From Multivorans sp965232105 (GTDB lineage Bacteria > Acidobacteriota > Thermoanaerobaculia > Multivoradales > Multivoraceae), in NCBI GenBank assembly GCA_965232105.1, contig OZ246956.1, forward strand, positions 4,092,001 to 4,156,000: 64,000 nt of DNA, given 5' to 3'. The translations under genes were made by a program, and so were the position numbers. Within the stretch, counting starts at the first letter, position 1. Every line of letters begins with the position of its first letter. Below, piece by piece: positions 52,590 to 63,300 of the stretch. The notes under the pieces were generated by a model that worked only from the letters and a program-made list of their open reading frames with translations, did not search any database and was not told the DNA's origin.

Positions 52590-54125
52590 TCAGAATCCTA
52601 CCGACTCGGTGGCATCGGCGTCCGGAAACTGCCAATTCGGCGGCGGCTCGAACCCTTCCCCGCCTGCGCCGAAAGGCTCCACCGGGTTCGGTGGCTGCAG
52701 GGCGCGGAACTCTCGCGCCTTGTCGAGGAGACGCGCCGCCACGTCCGGATGATCCGCGGCCAGGTCCCGTTCTTCGAACGGATCCTCCTCGATCCGATAC
52801 AGGAGCTGGTCGGACGCCTCCGCCGATCCCAGCCGATCGAGCGGCGGGCCGATGACGACGAGCTTCCAGACGTCAGACATGACCGACACCTGCTCCCGCG
52901 CCGGGTTCTTCTGACCGACGAAGGAGTACAGGTCGCGTATCGGTCCGTCCAGGTCCGAGCCGGCGAGGACCTCGCGGACGTTCCGGCCGTCGAGCTCCTT
53001 CCCGCCGTGATCCTCGAGGCCCGCGATTCCCATCAAGGTCGGCAGAACGTCGATGTAGGCGACCGGCGCCTTCACCCGGCCGCCGCCGGAGATGCCGCCC
53101 GCCGGCCAGCGCGCCGCCGCGGCGACCCGTGTGCCCCCCTCGAAGACGGTGCTCTTCGCGCCCCGGTAGGGCCCGTTGTCGCCGACGTCGACGCCGCCGC
53201 CGTTGTCGCTGAAGAAGAGGACGAGGGTGTTCTCCGCGATGTCGCGATCGTCGATCGCCTGGAGGATGCGGCCAACCCCCTCGTCCAGCGCGTGGACCAT
53301 CGCCGCGTGGACGCGACGCCTTTCGCGGCGTTGTTCCTCCGGCGCCAGGGGCCGGCCGGCGGTGATTTCCTCCCAACTGCGCGGCGGCTCGATCGCCTCA
53401 AGGTCGGCGTAGAGCGGCAGGTCCTCCTCCTTCGCCTGCAACGGAGAGTGCGCTGCGTTGAACGGAACGTAGAGAAAGAACGGCGCCTCGCCGCCCGCGT
53501 GGCGGTCGATGAACCGGACCGCGTGCCCGGCCACCAGGTCCGTGACGTAGCCCTCTTCCGAGGCGGGCTCGTAGCCGTGAAACCAGTCCCGTTCGCCGAA
53601 CCGCTCCTTGGTGAAGTAGTCGATCGAGGTGTTGTGACCCACGGACTCCGTGAAGCCTCGCCGCAGCGGGTGGTACTTCCGGCTGATGTGACCGAGGTGC
53701 CACTTGCCGAAGACGCCGCGGTGCTCGTAGCCCGCCCTTGCCAGCACCTCGGGAAGCGTGACCTCCTCGGTGTCCAGCCCGAAGTCCTGCCAGGGCGAGA
53801 TGACGTTCCGCATCAGCCCGTAGCGGATGGGATAGCGGCCCGTCATCAGGCCTGCCCGGGTCGGCGAGCAGATCGGCGCCGTGTAGAAGCGCTCGATCAG
53901 CACCCCCTCGGTGGCGATCCGATCGATGTTCGGCGTCGCGATCTCGCCGCCGTGGAAGCTCACGTCGTGGCGGCCGAGGTCGTCCGGGACGATCAGGACG
54001 ATGTTCGGAAGCCGGGGCTCCGGCGGAGGCGCCGGCGCCCCGCAAGCCGCCAGCAGGATCGCCACACCGGCCAGACCCGCGGGGAAACGGCGGGGCGCCG
54101 GTCGTCGCCGGCTGCGACTACCCAC
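52590..54125 (-). CDS. lipoprotein sulfatase (Cys-type)
   Basis: The 511-residue sulfatase has a lipobox (LLAAC28) and the family start LPNIVLIVPDDLGRHD with metal-binding aspartates. The formylglycine motif is C86SPTRAGLMTGR. Later blocks are GKWHLGH, NTLVLFFSDNGG and YRGAKSTVFEGGTRV. Cys86 must be oxidised to formylglycine by an SUMF-type enzyme, which is not in this window. It removes sulfate from a polysaccharide or other ester; the position is not readable. It is very similar to the sulfatase at 55.5-57.0 kb. GTG 54125 is chosen (TTG 54128 possible); it overlaps the preceding gene by 8 bases. Confidence 0.92.
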   Translation of the reverse strand: MGSRSRRRPAPRRFPAGLAGVAILLAACGAPAPPPEPRLPNIVLIVPDDLGRHDVSFHGGEIATPNIDRIATEGVLIERFYTAPICSPTRAGLMTGRYPIRYGLMRNVISPWQDFGLDTEEVTLPEVLARAGYEHRGVFGKWHLGHISRKYHPLRRGFTESVGHNTSIDYFTKERFGERDWFHGYEPASEEGYVTDLVAGHAVRFIDRHAGGEAPFFLYVPFNAAHSPLQAKEEDLPLYADLEAIEPPRSWEEITAGRPLAPEEQRRERRRVHAAMVHALDEGVGRILQAIDDRDIAENTLVLFFSDNGGGVDVGDNGPYRGAKSTVFEGGTRVAAAARWPAGGISGGGRVKAPVAYIDVLPTLMGIAGLEDHGGKELDGRNVREVLAGSDLDGPIRDLYSFVGQKNPAREQVSVMSDVWKLVVIGPPLDRLGSAEASDQLLYRIEEDPFEERDLAADHPDVAARLLDKAREFRALQPPNPVEPFGAGGEGFEPPPNWQFPDADATESVGF

Positions 54126-55467
54126 CAAGGCCCTCGACCATCGCGGCGCGCAGTCTGGCCATGGCCGCGGCTGCCTCTTCCGTCAGGTCGTCGCCGTCGA
54201 GGGGGCTCTGTTCCCGCACGTCCTTCTCGAAGTCGAAGAAGCGGCCGTCGTCGTACAGCTTGTAGCGGTGATCGTGGACGAAGGTCACTTCCGGGAAGTT
54301 GAGGAAGCGCGGCCGGAAGTCGGTGAAGATCCAGTCGCGGGCGGAGTCCGCTTCGCCGCGCAGCACGGGAAGGAAACTCCTGCCGTCGAACACACGGTCC
54401 TCAGGCAGCGCGGCGCCCGCCGCCTCCACAGCCGAGGGCAGGAAATCGCTGAAGTCGACCAGTGCGTCGGACACCCGATCGCCCTCGAACCCGGCCGGCC
54501 AGTTGGCGATGAACGGAACATGGCTCCCATGGTCGATCGTCGCGCCCTTGCCGCCGGGGATTGTGGCGCCGTCCTGCATCGTGCTGGTGATCTGGCTGGG
54601 AGTGCCGTTGTCCGCGGTCAGCAGAATCAGCGTGTCGTCGCGAACCCCCAGCTCTTCGAGCCCCGCAACCGTCCGGCCGATCAGCTTGTCCGTGTAGGCG
54701 ACCATGTCCCCGAAGTAGGCCGGGTCCCGGGCTTTGCGGTTCGCGGTCCAGTCCGCGCTGTCCGGCGTCGGCACGAACGGGGCGTGGACCAGTGCCATCG
54801 AGTAATAGGCGAAGAACGGCCGGTCGGAATCAACAGCGACCAGCGACCCGATTCGGTCCAGCAGGAAGTCCACGAACAGGTCGGGACCGTACTCGCCCTC
54901 GTGAATTCCGCCTTCGCCGCCGGGGCCCCACAGCAGCGGATCGGCGTAGCGCTCTCCCTTCTCGTGGTAGTGCCACACGAGATAGTCGTCGAAGCCGGCC
55001 TCCTCCGGCGTCTGCCCCTGACCCTCGCAACAGTCCTTCCCCGGCGCCCAGACCTGTTCGAAGCCCGACATCTGCCACTTGCCGGCCATGAAGGTCGCGT
55101 AGCCGGCGTCCTGTAGCAGGTTGGCAACGGTCATTTCGTCCGGCGGCAGGACTCCCCACTCCGTGTAGTTGCGGCTGTTGTACCTCCCGGTCATCAGCTT
55201 GAGTCGTGAGGGCGCACAGAGCGGCATCGAGTAGGCGTATGCAAAGCGAACCCCGTCCGCGGCGAGTCGATCGATGTTCGAGGTCTCGTAGGACGCGCCG
55301 CCGTAGGAACCGATCGCTTCGAAACCCAGGTCATCGATCAGGACGAGGAGGATGTTGGGTCTCTCCTGCGACTGGGTGGCAGCGTTTTCATCCACGTCTG
55401 GCGCCGCGGCGCAACCGGCCGCGAGCGCCACGAGAACCGGGAACCAACGCCAGGGTCCGCCCATCAT
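54118..55467 (-). CDS. lipoprotein sulfatase (divergent second type)
   Basis: The 449-residue sulfatase has a lipobox (ALAAGC19), RPNILLVLIDDLGFEAIG and the formylglycine motif C84APSRLKLMTGR. Other family blocks are TFMAGKWQMSG, LLTADNGTPSQ and GKGATIDHGSHVPF. It is clearly not a copy of its two neighbours, and a Cys-rich insert (GKDCCEGQGQTPEEAGFDDY) is unusual. Its ATG overlaps the next sulfatase stop (TGA within ATCA), so the three are co-translated. It probably handles a different linkage of the same sulfated polymer. Confidence 0.9.
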   Translation of the reverse strand: MMGGPWRWFPVLVALAAGCAAAPDVDENAATQSQERPNILLVLIDDLGFEAIGSYGGASYETSNIDRLAADGVRFAYAYSMPLCAPSRLKLMTGRYNSRNYTEWGVLPPDEMTVANLLQDAGYATFMAGKWQMSGFEQVWAPGKDCCEGQGQTPEEAGFDDYLVWHYHEKGERYADPLLWGPGGEGGIHEGEYGPDLFVDFLLDRIGSLVAVDSDRPFFAYYSMALVHAPFVPTPDSADWTANRKARDPAYFGDMVAYTDKLIGRTVAGLEELGVRDDTLILLTADNGTPSQITSTMQDGATIPGGKGATIDHGSHVPFIANWPAGFEGDRVSDALVDFSDFLPSAVEAAGAALPEDRVFDGRSFLPVLRGEADSARDWIFTDFRPRFLNFPEVTFVHDHRYKLYDDGRFFDFEKDVREQSPLDGDDLTEEAAAAMARLRAAMVEGLGG

Positions 55468-56996
55468 TCCTCCCCGAACTGCCAGTTCGGCGGCGGCTGG
55501 AAGCCCTCGCGGCCTGCGAAGAACGGCGCCACCGGGTTCAGCGGCTGCAGTGCCCGGAACTCGGAGGCCTTCTCGAGCAGCCGAGCCACCAGATCGGGAT
55601 GTTCAGCCGACACGTCCCGCTCTTCGAGCGCATCCTCCGCCAGTTGGAACAACATCGTCCGCGACACGTCCGCGGCGCCCTCCCGCACGAGCGGCGGCCC
55701 GACGACGACGAGCTTCCACTCGCCCTCCGTCACGGAAACCTGCTCCCGCTCGGGGTCGAGCTGGGCGATGAAGGAGTAGAGATCCCGCCCCGGGCTTGCC
55801 TCGGCCTCACCCGACAGCACGTCGCCGACGTCAACACCGTCGAGCGGCTCGCCGCCGTGATCGTCGATGCCGGCGATCCCCATCAGCGTCGGCAACACGT
55901 CGATGTAGGACACCGGCGCCTCGATCCGGCCGCCGCCCTCGATGTTTCCCGCCGGCCAGCGCGCGGCGGCGGCCACCCGGGTGCCGCCTTCGAAGACGCT
56001 GCCCTTGGCGCCCCGGTAGGGGCCGTTGTCGCCGATGCCGACGGAGCCGCCGTTGTCACTGAAGAAGAGGACCAGCGTGTTCTCGGCAATACCGTGATCG
56101 TCGATCGCGTCCAGGACGCGGCCCACGCCCTCGTCGAGCGAGTGGACCATCGCCGCATGAACGCGACGCCCGTTGCGACGCCGCTCGTCGGCTGCAAGCG
56201 GTCGGCCGGCCGTCGACTCCTCCCAGCCGCGCGGCGGCTCAAGCGGGTCGAGGTGCTCATAGAGCGGCAGATCCTCCTCCTTCGCCTGCAGCGGAGAGTG
56301 CGGGGCGCTGAACGGCACGTAGAGGAAGAACGGCGCCTCGCCGCCGGCGTGCCGGTCGATGAACCGCACCGCGTGCTCGGCCACCAGGTCCGTCACATAC
56401 CCATCCTCGTCGACCGACTCGTAGTCGTGGCTCCAGTCCCGCTCTCCCTCGCGCTCCTTGGTGAAGTAGTCGACCGCCGTGTTGTGGCCCACGAACTCGG
56501 TGAAGCCGCGGCGCAGCGGGTGGTACTTGCGCTCGAAGTGGCCGAGGTGCCACTTGCCGAAGATGCCGCGGTCCTCGTAACCCGCCCTGGCCAGGACCTC
56601 CGGCAACGTGACCTCCGACGTGTCCATCCCGTAGTCGCGCCACGGCGCGATGACCGCCCGCATCAGGCCGAAACGGATCGGATAGCGGCCCGTCATCAGG
56701 CCGGCCCGGGTCGGCGAACAGACCGGCGCGCTGTAGAAGCGCTCGAACCGCACGCCCTCGGCGGCAATCCGGTCGATGTTCGGCGTCGCGATGTCGCCGC
56801 CGTGGAAACTCACGTCGTGGCGGCCGAGGTCGTCGGGAACGATCAGGACGATGTTGGGAAGCGGCGGCGCCGGCGGAGGCGCCGACCCTCCGCAGGCCGC
56901 CAGCATGATCCCCGCTCCCGCCAGACACGCGCGGAACCGGCAGGAAGCCGTTCGTCGCCCGCGGCGCGCCCGCTCTCGAGGGGGGCGGAAGATCAT
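55464..56996 (-). CDS. lipoprotein sulfatase (Cys-type), first gene of the operon
   Basis: The 510-residue sulfatase has a lipobox (IMLAAC35), PLPNIVLIVPDDLGRHD and the formylglycine motif C93SPTRAGLMTGR. It is nearly colinear with the sulfatase at 52.6 kb, including GNMPYRGAK-like and FEGGTRVAAAARWPAG blocks, so the pair arose by duplication around the middle sulfatase. The ATG at 56996 is taken; GTG at 57008 adds four residues. No Shine-Dalgarno site is apparent. Confidence 0.9.
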   Translation of the reverse strand: MIFRPPRERARRGRRTASCRFRACLAGAGIMLAACGGSAPPPAPPLPNIVLIVPDDLGRHDVSFHGGDIATPNIDRIAAEGVRFERFYSAPVCSPTRAGLMTGRYPIRFGLMRAVIAPWRDYGMDTSEVTLPEVLARAGYEDRGIFGKWHLGHFERKYHPLRRGFTEFVGHNTAVDYFTKEREGERDWSHDYESVDEDGYVTDLVAEHAVRFIDRHAGGEAPFFLYVPFSAPHSPLQAKEEDLPLYEHLDPLEPPRGWEESTAGRPLAADERRRNGRRVHAAMVHSLDEGVGRVLDAIDDHGIAENTLVLFFSDNGGSVGIGDNGPYRGAKGSVFEGGTRVAAAARWPAGNIEGGGRIEAPVSYIDVLPTLMGIAGIDDHGGEPLDGVDVGDVLSGEAEASPGRDLYSFIAQLDPEREQVSVTEGEWKLVVVGPPLVREGAADVSRTMLFQLAEDALEERDVSAEHPDLVARLLEKASEFRALQPLNPVAPFFAGREGFQPPPNWQFGEE

Positions 56997-57322
56997 GGAA
57001 CGAGCCACATGGGGACCTGGGCCGGACGCCGCCTGGCCGGCGGGCGGCCAACCGAGACTAACCGGCCTGACTCAGGCCGCCGCGGCCCGCCCTCCGGCTT
57101 AGGGCCGAGGGCGCCTTTCCGTGGATGCAGCGCCGGAGGACGGGACAGGTAGCCACGGGTATGATGCCGAGCGAAGAGTGCCCCGCCGAAGGGAGACATG
57201 GCAACTCAGCAACGGTGTTCAAGCAGGAATCGGATGTCGATCCCCTGCCTGCCCTCGGGCAAGCGAGTCCGGGGCCGGAGCTAGAGAGCCAGGGGCCGAG
57301 CTTGCACGGGACTGCCGAATCG
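56997..57322. other. intergenic region between divergent sulfatase operon and protease gene
   Basis: About 330 bases with no established gene. It should contain promoters in both directions. A plus-strand TATGAT (57160-57165) is a good -10 match without a clear -35. Downstream of it lies a 28-codon frame (57198-57284) with the best ribosome site in the region. GC-rich inverted stretches around 57065-57115 (GGCCTGACTCAGGCC, and ggcttagggccgag) could be terminators or operators. Confidence 0.5.
57198..57284 (+). CDS. possible 28-residue leader peptide ahead of the protease gene
   Basis: ATG at 57198 has AAGGGAG 3-8 bases upstream and follows a TATGAT box by 33 bases. The product would be MATQQRCSSRNRMSIPCLPS plus eight more residues, basic, with no known match. 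It stops 38 bases before the protease GTG, in another frame. It might be a regulatory upstream frame, or a sign that the protease start is mis-placed. Confidence 0.25.
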   Translation: MATQQRCSSRNRMSIPCLPSGKRVRGRS

Positions 57323-57370
57323 GTGCGGAACCCGGTCGCGCCGAAGGTGCGGAACCCGGTCGCGCCCAAA
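57323..57370 (+). repeat. 24-base tandem duplication at the protease start
   Basis: Two head-to-tail 24-base copies begin GTGCGGAACCCGGTCGCGCC and differ only in the last bases (GAAG versus CAAA). They encode MRNPVAPK twice. Just after, TTGACG is repeated three times within the signal-peptide core (57384-57402). Confidence 0.85.
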
Positions 57371-60300
57371 CCGCTGGCGTTCGCGTTGACGTTGACGTTG
57401 ACGTTGCTGGGGCTTCTCCTCCCCGGCCTTGCCGCGGCGCAGCAGTTGCTGCGGTTCGGCCCCGCCGGTGCGGACGCCGAACGCGCCGCGAGCGTCCAGT
57501 CGCAGGCGGCCTTTCCGGGCGCTTCCGGCGCCGAGCACCCGGTCGAGGTGGACATCGCGCTGCTCCGGTCGGCCCCCTCCCGCCTCGAACTCGCGACGCC
57601 GGACGGGCGGCTGCTGAGAGCGGCTCTCAGCCACTTCGAGGATCGCGGGAACGGAGACGTTCTGTGGTCGGGACGGATCGTCGGCGCCAGCTACGACACG
57701 GTCCTTCTGGCGGTCCGCGGCGGCCGGGTCACGGGGACCTACGGCGAACCGGCGCGACCCGGCTACTCGCTGCGTTCGGACGCCTCCGGTCTCGGCGCGG
57801 TCACGGCGCCGTCGACCGCGGGCGTGCCGATCGAGGATCTCCTGACCGTTCCCTGGTGTCAGAACGTGACGGCGAAGCTCGATCCCGACGACCCGGAGCC
57901 GCCGATGATCCCGCCGCCGGTGTCGCTGGGGACGACCTGGAGCGAAGACGCGCCCCCCGAAGACCCCGGGAGGCTCGCGTCCGGGGCGCCGACAAGGGTG
58001 GAACAGGCGCAGAACGCGGTGACCGTGGAACTCGCCGTGGCGCCGGCGGCGGTGGACGAGGACGCCGGTTCGGCCCAGACGATCACGGTGACCGCCACGA
58101 TCACCGCGGGCGGCGCGTTCACGATCGACCAGACGATCCTCGTGAGCGTCGCCGGCGGCAGCGCGACCGCCGGCGTCGACTTCGCCGCCGTCGCGGACTT
58201 CTCCATCACGCTCGCCGCGTCCGCGACGAGCGGCGACGCCGCCTTCTCGTTCACCCCGACGAACGACACGGAACCGGAAGCTCACGAGACGGTGCGGGTG
58301 AGCGGCTCGCTCACCGGCGCGACCGTGACGCCGGCCGACCTCCGCATCACGGACGACGACCAGCACCGGATCGACCTGTTGCTCCTGTACACGCCCTCGG
58401 CGAAGGGGGAGCTGGACATGTTCGGCGTCACCGCCGAGATCCTGGACGACTTCGTCGACTACGTGAACCTGATCTGGCGCAACAACGCGTTCCCGGCGTA
58501 CGTGAGGCTGGTCCACGTGGCGGCCCTGCCGAGAGCGGCCCTCGACAACGCGTTGGAAGGCACTCCGTTCGTGACGGCGATGCGGGCCGACGCCGAGGTG
58601 CTCAAGCTGCGGGAGGAGCACGGAGCGGATCTGGTCTTTCTCGCGGTTCACCTTCCGGGAGCTCTCGGACTGCCCTGCGGACTGGCCTACCAGCGCGTCG
58701 CGGCCCACACCACCGAGCGGATGGCGCCCTCGGGCTTCGGCTGGTTCAGCGTCCACGACGACTGCGAACAACCCGGCGCCGGAGGCGGATGGGGACCGTG
58801 GGCGTCCATTCTCGCCCACGAGATCGGGCACAACCTGGGCTTGAATCACGACCCCGCCCACTATGCGGGCAGCCGCTACCCGCCGGTGGCGCCCTACGCC
58901 TTCGGCCATACGGACATCCGCGCCGGCGAGGTCAACGTGGCGACGATCATGAGCTACGGCACGGACCGGAGCTGCAGACTCATCCTCGGACGCATCTTCT
59001 GCTCCGATACCTTCACCCGCGAGCCGTTCTACTCGACCGCGCGAATACAGGGCGACGGCGGCGTGATCTTCGGCATCGCCGACGAACGGGAGAACGAGCG
59101 CGCCGCCAGCTTGACCCTCGCCTCCACCGAGCGGTTCAACGAGTTCATGCAGGCGGCGCCCCCGGCGAATCTGACCGGCACGGTGACGCCGAACGGCGGC
59201 AGCGTCGACGTCGCCCTGACCTGGGACGACGTGTCCAGCCGCGAGGCGCACTACGTCGTGCAGTACCGGGTCTTCGGCCAGGCATGGCAGGACGGCGCCA
59301 CCCTGGTCGCCGGCGTCACGGGAACGACTCTGATGGGGCTGGCCCCCGCCACGCGCTACGGGTTCCGCGTCGCGGCGCCGAACGCCTGGGGCTGGACCAG
59401 CTACAGCTACGAATGGGTGACGCGCACGCCGGGAGACGGCCCGCCGACGCCGCCCGGAAATCTCAGGGCGACGACGCCGGGCAGTCAGCTCGTCCAGGGC
59501 AGGGTGGATCTGACCTGGGAGGACTACGCGCAGTCGGAAACCGGCTTCGTCGTCCAGTACCGCGAACTCGGGGCCGCGAGCTGGACCGACGGCCCGAACC
59601 TGGCGGCCGATGCGACGGGGGCCGCGGTGACCGGCCTCCTCCCGGACCAGGACTACGAATTTCGCGTCGGCGCGACGAACAGTCACGGCACCGCCTGGAG
59701 TCTGCCGGTGACGGTGAGAACGGACGCTCCGCGCCCGCCCCGGGCGCCCGAGAACCTGGTCGGCATTCGCCTGAGTTCGACCACTGTGCGGTTGTCCTGG
59801 GGCGACGGCGGGGACGACGAGACGCTCTACGAAATCCAGATGCGTTCTTCCGGCGGCGGCTCGGCCTGGACGCCCATCGACGAGGCGCCGCGCGACGCCG
59901 AGACGAAGGTGGTCGGCGGCCTGCCGGAAGGGGAGCGGCTGGACTTCCGGGTCGTCGCTCTGGGCCTGGGCGGACAGGCGCCCGGCAACGTGGCCACGGT
60001 GGACCTGAGCGTCGAGCCCCCGGGCGTTCCGGTCCTGACGGCCTGGGTCGACCGGGATTCGCGGAATCAGGCCGTCGCCCGTTTCCTGGTCTCGGTCGAA
60101 CCGCTGAACGGAGCGGCGTTCCGGGTCGAGAAGCGCGCTACGGTCTTCGGGGACTTCGTCTGGCGCCGCGTGACCGGCGACGTGGTGCTCGACGGCGACA
60201 CGGATCTCTTCCGGGCGGTGGCCGCGAACGCGGGCGGCACCAGGATCAGCCGGATCGCGAGGCTCGACGACGAACGGCGAACGCTGGTCAGGGCCCCGGA

Positions 60301-63300
60301 CAGACTGGAGGCGCGGCAGACGGGCCCCACCGAAGTTCGTCTGACCTGGCGCGACCGGGCGTCCGACGAGCTCTGGTACCGGGTCGGTCTGAGCAGGGAC
60401 GGCGGGGCCGAACTCGTGTACGCCGTCTACCCGCCCGACACCACCGAGGCGACGCTGGTCGGATTGCGGCCCGGAAGCTACGAGTTCGGGCTGACCGTGG
60501 CGAACGTTCACGGCGGGATCAGCCCCCGGACGACCTCCCTCGCTCTTCCTCCTTCCGACCCGCCGCCGCCGGCGGCGGCGAGCGGTCTCACGGCCGGCTA
60601 CGGCCCGACGGCGACCGAGGCGACGCTCTCCTGGAACGACAACTCCTCCGACGAAACCGGGTTCCGCGTCGGGTCCCGACCCGACGACGGCCCGTGGACC
60701 TTCATCGACGTTGCCGCGGACCAGGTGACGGCCACCGTGTCCAACCTCCGGGCCGACACGATCCATCACTTCCGGGTACTGGCGGAATCGGCCCGGGGCA
60801 GCTTCGAGAGCAACCTGGCGACCCTGGACCTCCAGCGGACGCCAAGGCCGCCCACCGGCCTGCGGGTCAGGGCCGACGGGTCGACATCGGTCGTTCTCGA
60901 CTGGAAGGACGAGGCGTCCAACGAGACCGGATTCCGGATCGAGTACAGGCAGGGCACGGGATCGTGGGTTCAGGCCGGCGCCCTGACCGCGGCCGACGCC
61001 GTGACGGCCGCGGTGACCGGCCTTCAGCCGTCGACCGGCTACGGCTTCCGCGTGGTCGCCGTCAACGCCGCGGGCGAGAACGCGACCGACGAAGCAACGC
61101 TGACGACGCCGCCCGCCGCGCCGTCGAATCTCCAGGCATCGGCTTCGAGCGCGACTTCGGCGGACCTGACCTGGACGGACAACTCGTCGGACGAAACCGG
61201 CTTCCTGATCCAGTACCGGGCCAGCGACGAAACGGGATGGACGACCTGGGAACCCGACCCGGCGGCGAACGCCGTTTCCGTCACGATCGAAGGGCTCGTC
61301 CCGGGCTCCGACTACGAGTTCCGGGCATTCGCCCTGGGCGACCACGGACGCTCCTCGCCCTCCAACGCGGCGTCGGCCAGCAACTTCCCCAGGCTCCCGG
61401 AAGCCGCGTCGGAACTGCGCGTCAGCTTCCTCGACTCCCACGCCTGCTCCGTCTCGTGGACGGACAACTCGTCCGACGAAACCGGCTTCCTGATCCAGTA
61501 CCGGCTCGTCGGCAGGACGGAATGGGACACGAGCCCGGCCTTTCCGGCCGACGCGACGGCCGGGACGGTAAGCGGTCTCCTCCCGAGCCGGACCTACCGC
61601 TTCCGGGTGCTGGCCAGCAACGCGAACGGGGCGCGGCCGAGCTACCAGCGGGAAGCGACGTCGCCGCCGGCGGCGCCCACGGAACTCACGGCCAGCCGAG
61701 CCTCCGGGACTTCCGCCGCGCTGGAGTGGAAGGACAACGCGCTCGACGCAAGCGGGTTCGTGGTCGAGGAACGGCAGGGTTCGAGCCCCTGGTACTCGAT
61801 AGGAACCATCGTGAATCCCCGCGCCGAGATCGGCGGCGTCAAACCGTTCGTGGTCCTCGAATGGCGCGTCCGCGCGTTCAACGACAACGGAGTCTCCGGG
61901 CCCAGCAACGTCGTCACCTACGTCGAACGGAGCGCCCCGCCGGCGCCCGTCGGGCTGACCGCCGTCGCGACCGGGTCGACGAGCGTGGACCTGTCCTGGG
62001 TCGACAACTCGGAGGTGGAGGCCGGCTTCCGCCTGGAGCGGCGGGAGACGGGCGGCACGACGTGGACGGCCGCCGGCGCCGCCCCGCCCGACACGACCCG
62101 GGCCTCGCTCACGGGACTCGCCGCCAGCACCGGCTACGCCTTCCGGGTCGTCGCCTGGAACGCGAACGGCGTCGGGGAAAGCGATTCCGTGTCCCTCACC
62201 ATGCCGCCGGCCGCGCCCACCGGACTCTCGGCGACCCAGACCACCCCCACGAGCGCCCAGCTCTCCTGGACCGACAACGCGGTGGACGAGACCGGCAACT
62301 CGATCCAGTACAGCGATGGCAGCATGTGGCTGACCGGGCAGACGACCGGCGCCGACGGAACGTCGGTGGCGCTCTCCGGGCTGACCGCGGGAGCGGGCTA
62401 CGAATTCCGGGTGCTGGCCCTGAACGCGAACGGCAATTCGTCGCCGAGCAACGTGGTCGGCCTGGGGCCGGCGCTCGCGCCGCCGGCGCCGTCCGGTCTC
62501 GTCGCCGCGGCGTCCGGCTCCACCGGCGTGAACCTGACCTGGAGCGACGGATCCAGCAACGAGACCGGCTTCAAGGTCGAGGTCGAACCGAGCGGGGGCG
62601 CGTGGACCACCGCGTCGACCACTCCGCCCGACGTGGAAGCGGCCGCGGTGACGGGACTCACGCCGAGCGCCGGGTACCGGTTTCGGGTAACGGCGACGAA
62701 CGCGAACGGCGCCAGCTCGAGCGGCGTCGCGTCGCTCGTCATGCCGCCGGCGGCGCCGACCGGGCTCTCGGCCCGCGCCGCGTCCGCCACCGCGGTCGAC
62801 CTCGCCTGGACGGATGCCGCCTCGGACGAGTCCGGGTTCCTGATCGAGTACCGTCGGCAAGTCGACCCGGGCTGGACGGCCTGGGGAACGCGGCCGGCGG
62901 CGAACGCGACCGCCGCCTCGGTAACCGGTTTGCGAAGCGGAACCGCCTACCTGTTCAGGGTGCGGGCCGTCCACTCGACGAACGGCGCCTCGACGCCCAG
63001 CAACGTGGCCGAGACCTCGACCTCGGGAACGCGAGTGCCCACGGGGCTGCGCGTCGTGGCGACCGGTTCGACAAGCGCGAGCGCGAGTTGGGAAGACGAG
63101 TCCCACGACGAGACGGGATTCGTCCTCGAACACCGCCCGACGGGCGGCGACTGGAGCGTCGGCGCCACGGTCGACGTGGATGTCGAATCCGCGACCCTGA
63201 CAAACCTGCTGCCGAGCACGACGTACGAGTTCCGCGTGGGCGCGGTCAACTCCGGCGGCGCCGCCCTGAGCGGAACGGTTGCGCTCGCCATGCCGCCGGC

